DNA of 34,072 nucleotides from NCBI GenBank assembly GCA_011371305.1, contig DRQW01000006.1, positions 1 to 34,072 on the forward strand, given 5' to 3'. The position numbers and the translations under genes are program-made. Below the pieces are notes generated by a model, which worked only from the letters and a program-made list of their open reading frames with translations, made no database searches and was not told the DNA's origin. Position 1 is the first letter of the stretch, and each line of letters begins with the position of its first letter. Below are positions 29,001-34,072 of this stretch, piece after piece. Source of the stretch: Anaerolineae bacterium. GTDB lineage: Bacteria > Chloroflexota > Anaerolineae > J102.

Positions 29001-32000
29001 TCGAAAATGAGGGCGACCTGTTTGCCACGATCATGCTCAAGGCCGTCCGTATGATTGAAACCCCATTGAAAGTGTATCCCGTCCATTCGGCTACTCGTAC
29101 CGGGTTGCGTATCCATCCTTTGGCCTTGCGCGATCGCTATCTGGCCAACATCGAGAAAAACCCGAAAGACCCGGCGAATTATGTCAGTCTGGCCAATGTG
29201 TATAAGAACGTGTTTCGCGATGAAGAAGCCCTGGTCATGGCTCGCAAGGCCCATGAACTCGCGCCGGATAACATGGGTATCGTGCTTTTACGGGCCATGG
29301 CAGAGCACGATGCCGGCGACCCCGAAATGGCCCAAAAGCTTTACACGCAGATTATCGAGCGGAGCGTTGGAAAGGGATGGGGATGGGGCGATGATTTTGA
29401 ACTCGTGGCGACCGCGCGGGATGGGTTACAGGCATTGAAGCAAGGAAAACCCAGCCCTTGGATCGAAGGCTCCCGAGAGGTATTGTCAGCTTCCGCCCTT
29501 TCCACCAGATCGGAAGGCACGAAACGGCGCAAAAAGAAGCGCAAGAAGAAAAAGAAGAAACGATGACCGACCGAGACACGTTCGTCCGCCAACTCATTGA
29601 ACTGGGCCAGGAGCTTGTAGCCCGTGGGCTCGTGTTGGGCAGTGGCGGGAACCTGAGCTATCGCGACGGGGATCGCATGTTCATCACCCGCTCGGGCGCG
29701 CTGCTCCACCAACTCTTGCCCGAGGACTTCCTGCCCGTGCCCCTGGACCAACCCTACCAGCGGCCCGAGACCACCCCCCGCCCCTCCACCGAGACGCCTA
29801 TGCACCGGGCCGCGTACTTCGCCCGGCCCGACGCCCATGTCATCGTGCACTGCCACCCGGTGAACGCCATCGCCTGGGCCATGCAAGGCGCGCCCCTGCC
29901 CGCGGTCACACCCGACTTCACCCTCTACCTGGGGGCCGAAGTCCCCACGCTACCCTACTTCCTGCCCGGCTCCCAGGCCCTGGCCCAGGCCGTCGCCCAA
30001 GCGCTCGTCTCAAGTCCGGCCGTCTTGCTGGGCAACCACGGCGTCCTGGTCACGGGTGACACCGTCCCCCGAGCGCGGCTGCGCCTCTTCCACATCGACG
30101 AGACCGCGGAGATCTGCCTGAAAGCCCGGGCCGCGGGCGTTCTGCGCCCCCTCCAACCGGACGAAATCGCCGAGGTCCTGGCTATCTATGGCGGCGCCAA
30201 AGGCTGAACAGCCCTCATCCCAACCTCGCTCCTACCCTCCCCGCGTTTCCTCATCCACCCAACGCAGGTAATCATCCAACCCGTCGGTCACGGGCAGCAT
30301 GATGATCTCGGGCGTGTCGTAGCTGTGACGGGCGGTGATCCACGCCTCCACCAGGGGATAGAGGCCCGTGCGGGTTTTGATCAACAGCAGGATTTCCTCG
30401 TCCTTGACCACCTTGCCCTCCCAGCGATAGGTGCTGCGGATGGGCGTTTGCTGCACGCACGCGGCCAGACGGGCTTCGACCAGCCCCATGGCGATGGCGT
30501 CGGCCTCCTCCTGAGAACCGGTGGTGGTGGTGAGAATGACGCAATACTCGGACATGATCGCCTCCTGGAATCGGGTTGAAAAGAATTATACCAAATCGAC
30601 TTCCCCGCATCGCTTGCATGGCGTAACCGGGGCCGGTTGTTTTCAAAGCGAACGATTCAGGCTATAATCACCGCATGCCCGAATCCTCGCCTTTACCCCC
30701 ACCCGAAGAAAAGCCCGTCTTCGTCCGTCACATGTTCGCGGACGCAGCCCGCCGTTATGACCGCATGAACCGCATCATGACCCTGGGCCAGGATCAGCGC
30801 TGGCGGCGGCTGGTGGTGGAAGCCTGCAACCTGCCGAGCGGAGGCAGACTGCTGGACGTGGCCACGGGCACGGGAGACATCGCCCTGGAGGCCCTGCGGC
30901 AACACCCTGACGTCTGGGTCGTTGGCGCGGATTTCACCCGCGAGATGATGCGCATCGGCCAGGCTAAGGACCCGGAGGGCCGCATCGCGTTCGTCGAGGC
31001 CGATGCCCTGCGCCTGCCCTTCCCTGACGATAGTTTCGACGCCGCCTGCTCCGGTTTCCTTATGCGCAATGTGACCGACGTGGCCGCGGCCTTTGCCGAA
31101 CAGCGCCGGGTGGTGAAGCCTGGCGGCCGTGTGGTCTGTCTGGAGATCACCCGGCCCGCCATGCCCATCTGGCGGGACATCTTCCATTTTTACTTCTTCC
31201 ACATCGTCCCCCGCCTCTCCGCCTTGCTCAGCAGCAACAGGGACGCCTACACCTACCTGCCCCACTCCACGCTGCAATTTCCCCGGCCGCCGGGCCTGGC
31301 CGAGATCATGCGGTCGGTGGGGTTGAAGCACGTCACCTGGCGCACGATGATGTTGGGCACCGTGGCCCTGCATGTGGGGGAGGTTTGAGGTGTGAAACGT
31401 GAAGACGTGAAACGCGAGGACCTTACGCATCACGTTTCATGGACCGCGCTTTCAGCGCCAACCTGGCTGGCGAGCGTTCTTATCTCAATTTGTTCAACGT
31501 AGATTTTATGACCTTCCAACGTCTCATCATCGCCATGAGTGGCGCGTCGGGCCAGATCCTCGGCATCCGCATCCTGCAGATGCTGCGGAAGATGCCCGAG
31601 ATCGAAACCCATCTCGTCATCTCTCAGGCCGCGCGCATCACCATCGCCCAGGAAACCGACTTCACCCCCGCGCAGGTGGAAGCCCTGGCCGACGTGGTCT
31701 ATCGCCCGGGCGATATCGCCGCGGCCATTGCGTCTGGCTCCTTCGCAGCCCTGGGCATGATCGTGGCCCCTTGCTCCATCAAAACCCTGAGCGCCATCAC
31801 CCACAGCTATGCGAATGACCTCATCACCCGGGCCGCGGATGTGCAACTGAAGGAAGGCCGCCCTTTGCTCCTCGTCGTCCGGGAGACGCCCCTCCACCTG
31901 GGCCATTTGCGGCTCATGACCCAGGCCGCGGAGATCGGCGCCATCATCTTCCCGCCCGTGCCCGCGTTCTATGCCCGCCCCACGGACCTGGATGAGATGG

Positions 32001-34072
32001 TCACCCACACCGCGGGCCGCATCCTCGCCCGCATCGGCATCTCCAACACCGCGTATCCCGAATGGCGCGGGATGAGCCCCGAGAAAGGTGGTCCTGGCTC
32101 CCTTGACGTTTAACGCGAGACGTTATAAGATAACGTCCGCCATGATCAAGAGTTTTCGCAGCAAGGGGACCGCCCGAATCTTCAATCGTCAATTCTCACG
32201 AAAGCTTCCTTTGGAGATACAAAGGATTGCCTTGAGAAAGCTGCGGATGCTCCATCATGCTCGGTCACTACAGGATTTGCGTGTGCCGCCGTCGAACCGT
32301 TTAGAGAAGCTTTCTGGCGATCGAGCCGGTCAATACAGCATACGCATCAACGAACAATGGCGGATCTGCTTCGAGTGGCATGATGGCGACGCATATCACG
32401 TGGAAATCGTTGATTATCACTAAGGCTGAATCATGAAAGAAACGAAACTTCCTCCTGTACACCCCGGCGAAGTCTTGCTGGAAGAATTTTTGAAACCCAT
32501 GGGAATCAGCCAGAACCAATTGGCACTGGCCATCCGCGTCCCCGCGCGCCGTATTAACGAAATCGTTCAAGGCAAGCGTCGGATTACGCCAGATACAGCC
32601 CTGCGTCTGGCCCGCTATTTCAATACGTCTCCCCACTTCTGGTTGGGGCTGCAAATGGATTATGACCTCGACGTGGCCATGGATGAAGTCGGGGACATCA
32701 TTGAACGTGATGTCCAGGTCCTGGTTCGAGATGCTGCCTGACAGAAGCATTCTATGGACCCGTTTCGCCCTGTAAAGTTGCTGAAAATCTCAATCCTTTG
32801 CCCTCCGCCCGTTCATGCCCGCGCCCCAACCCGTCCTTGATTTCCTTGCCGCGCACAACACCCTGACCCTGGCCACCATCGGCCCGGACGGGATGCCCCA
32901 TGCCGCGGCCCTTTTCTACGCGTTTACCCCGGATCTCCGGCTCATTTTTCTGAGCGATCCCAAAACGCGACATGCCCAACACATCGGCACGGGCCGCGCA
33001 CATGTGGCCGCCACCATCCAGGCGGATGGCCAGAAGTGGCAGAGCATCACCGGGTTGCAGCTTCATGGCATCGCCAGTTTGGCCGAACAGGGCGCGCGGG
33101 AAGTGTATCTCGCCCGGTTTCCGTTCATCTACATCGCGCGCACCGGCCCCCTGGCCCGGGCCATGAGCAAGGTCGCATTCTACCAGATCGTTCCCACCTG
33201 GGTGCGGCTTATCGACAACCGCCTGGGTTTTGGACACAAGCAGGAATGGCGTTTCGACGATGGCCAATGGCATTGACGACATCCGCCGCGACCTGAACAA
33301 AGCCGCGGTCCTGGGCCATCCTTCCTATGTGTGGCGGGCGGGCCAGCAACGCCGGTTTGAGATGATCCGGCGTTGGGCCCAGGTGGAAGGCGCGCGGGTG
33401 CTGGTGGATGGCGCGGGCATCGGCATGTATAGCCGCCATCTAGAAGCCGCGGGCGCGTGGGTGGTCTCCATCGACATTGACCTCCCGAGCATGGTGGAAG
33501 CCCACAGACACACTGCCCACTGCCTGGTGGCCGCGGGCGAGCAGCTTCCCTTCCCCGCCAACGCGTTCGATACCATCCTCTCCCACGAGGTGCTGGAGCA
33601 TGTGGCCGATGACGCCGCGGCCGTGGCCGAGATGGCCCGGGTGCTGAAGCCCGGCGGCCGGGCCGTGATCTTCGTGCCCAACCGCCTCTACTTCTTCGAA
33701 ACCCACGGCCATTACTGGAAGGGCAAGTATCACTTCGGCAACACGCCCCTCATCAACTACCTGCCCGACCGCTGGCGCAATCGACTGGCCCCCCACGTGC
33801 GGGCCTATCGCGCGGGCGACCTGCGGCGCCTGATCGAGGGCCTCCCCCTGAAAATCATCTACTGGACCCAGATCTACCCCGGCTACGACAACATCATCGC
33901 CCGCCAGCCCGCGCTGGGCAAAACCGTGCGCGGGTTCACCCGCTTTTTGGAGAAAACCCCCCTGCGTATCTTCGGCATCTCTCATTTCCTCGTGCTGGAA
34001 AAACAAACCGCCCCCTAAGCCTCCTATGTCCATCCTCATCGCCAACGGTACCCTCGTCACCGATACCGAAAC

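Overview
The window looks like a chromosomal segment of a GC-rich Chloroflexota bacterium (Anaerolineae/Caldilineae-like). This is inferred from the GC-rich codon use, secreted proteins with Pro/Thr linkers and a C-terminal 'LPLIV'-type tail, genes that begin 6-7 nt after a -10 box (leaderless mRNAs), and abundant short-unit hairpin repeats between genes. No phage, plasmid or CRISPR genes are visible.

Layout. 1-2519: a repeat end, the PdtaS/PdtaR-like two-component pair (minus strand) and tRNA-Pro. 2584-7841: a GT4 glycosyltransferase, homoserine dehydrogenase, NhaA antiporter and a secreted two-domain protein. 7873-8423: a tRNA-Gly/tRNA-Ser/tRNA-Ser cluster, then a promoter-terminator unit that may encode an ~87-nt RNA. 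8609-15347: glutamate synthase large subunit, a convergent acyl-CoA thioesterase and a sugar-phosphate transferase that initiates exopolysaccharide synthesis. 15537-19355: a 1272-aa secreted protein with a beta-propeller, two CBM9-like domains and a DNRLRE-like domain. 19402-19875: a nested repeat element. 19977-20919: a small nuclease-fold-like protein overlapping hypoxanthine phosphoribosyltransferase. 20887-21844: a non-protein-coding block with an unrecognised, strongly structured ~286-nt RNA gene on the minus strand and a cluster of DnaA-box-like sites. 21845-25346: a GT87-like membrane protein, then leaderless holB and ricT. 25865-30207: a tightly coupled four-gene operon (two nucleoside-phosphorylase paralogs, a zinc-ribbon/TPR protein, a class II aldolase) that may salvage methylthioadenosine or 5'-deoxyadenosine. 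30232-34072: cutA, ubiE/menG, ubiX, a HigBA toxin-antitoxin pair with a palindromic operator, a YhbP-like protein, a methyltransferase and the start of a dihydropyrimidinase-like gene.

The two most novel signals are: (1) a modular MITE-like element with TA-flanked ends. It carries interchangeable hairpin 'cassettes' made of 7-, 8- or 9-bp tandem units, and its ends can supply the last base of neighbouring stop codons. (2) The orphan structured RNA at 20890-21175, with a near-consensus promoter, a 17-bp closing helix, five hairpins and an intrinsic terminator, next to a candidate replication-origin-like region.
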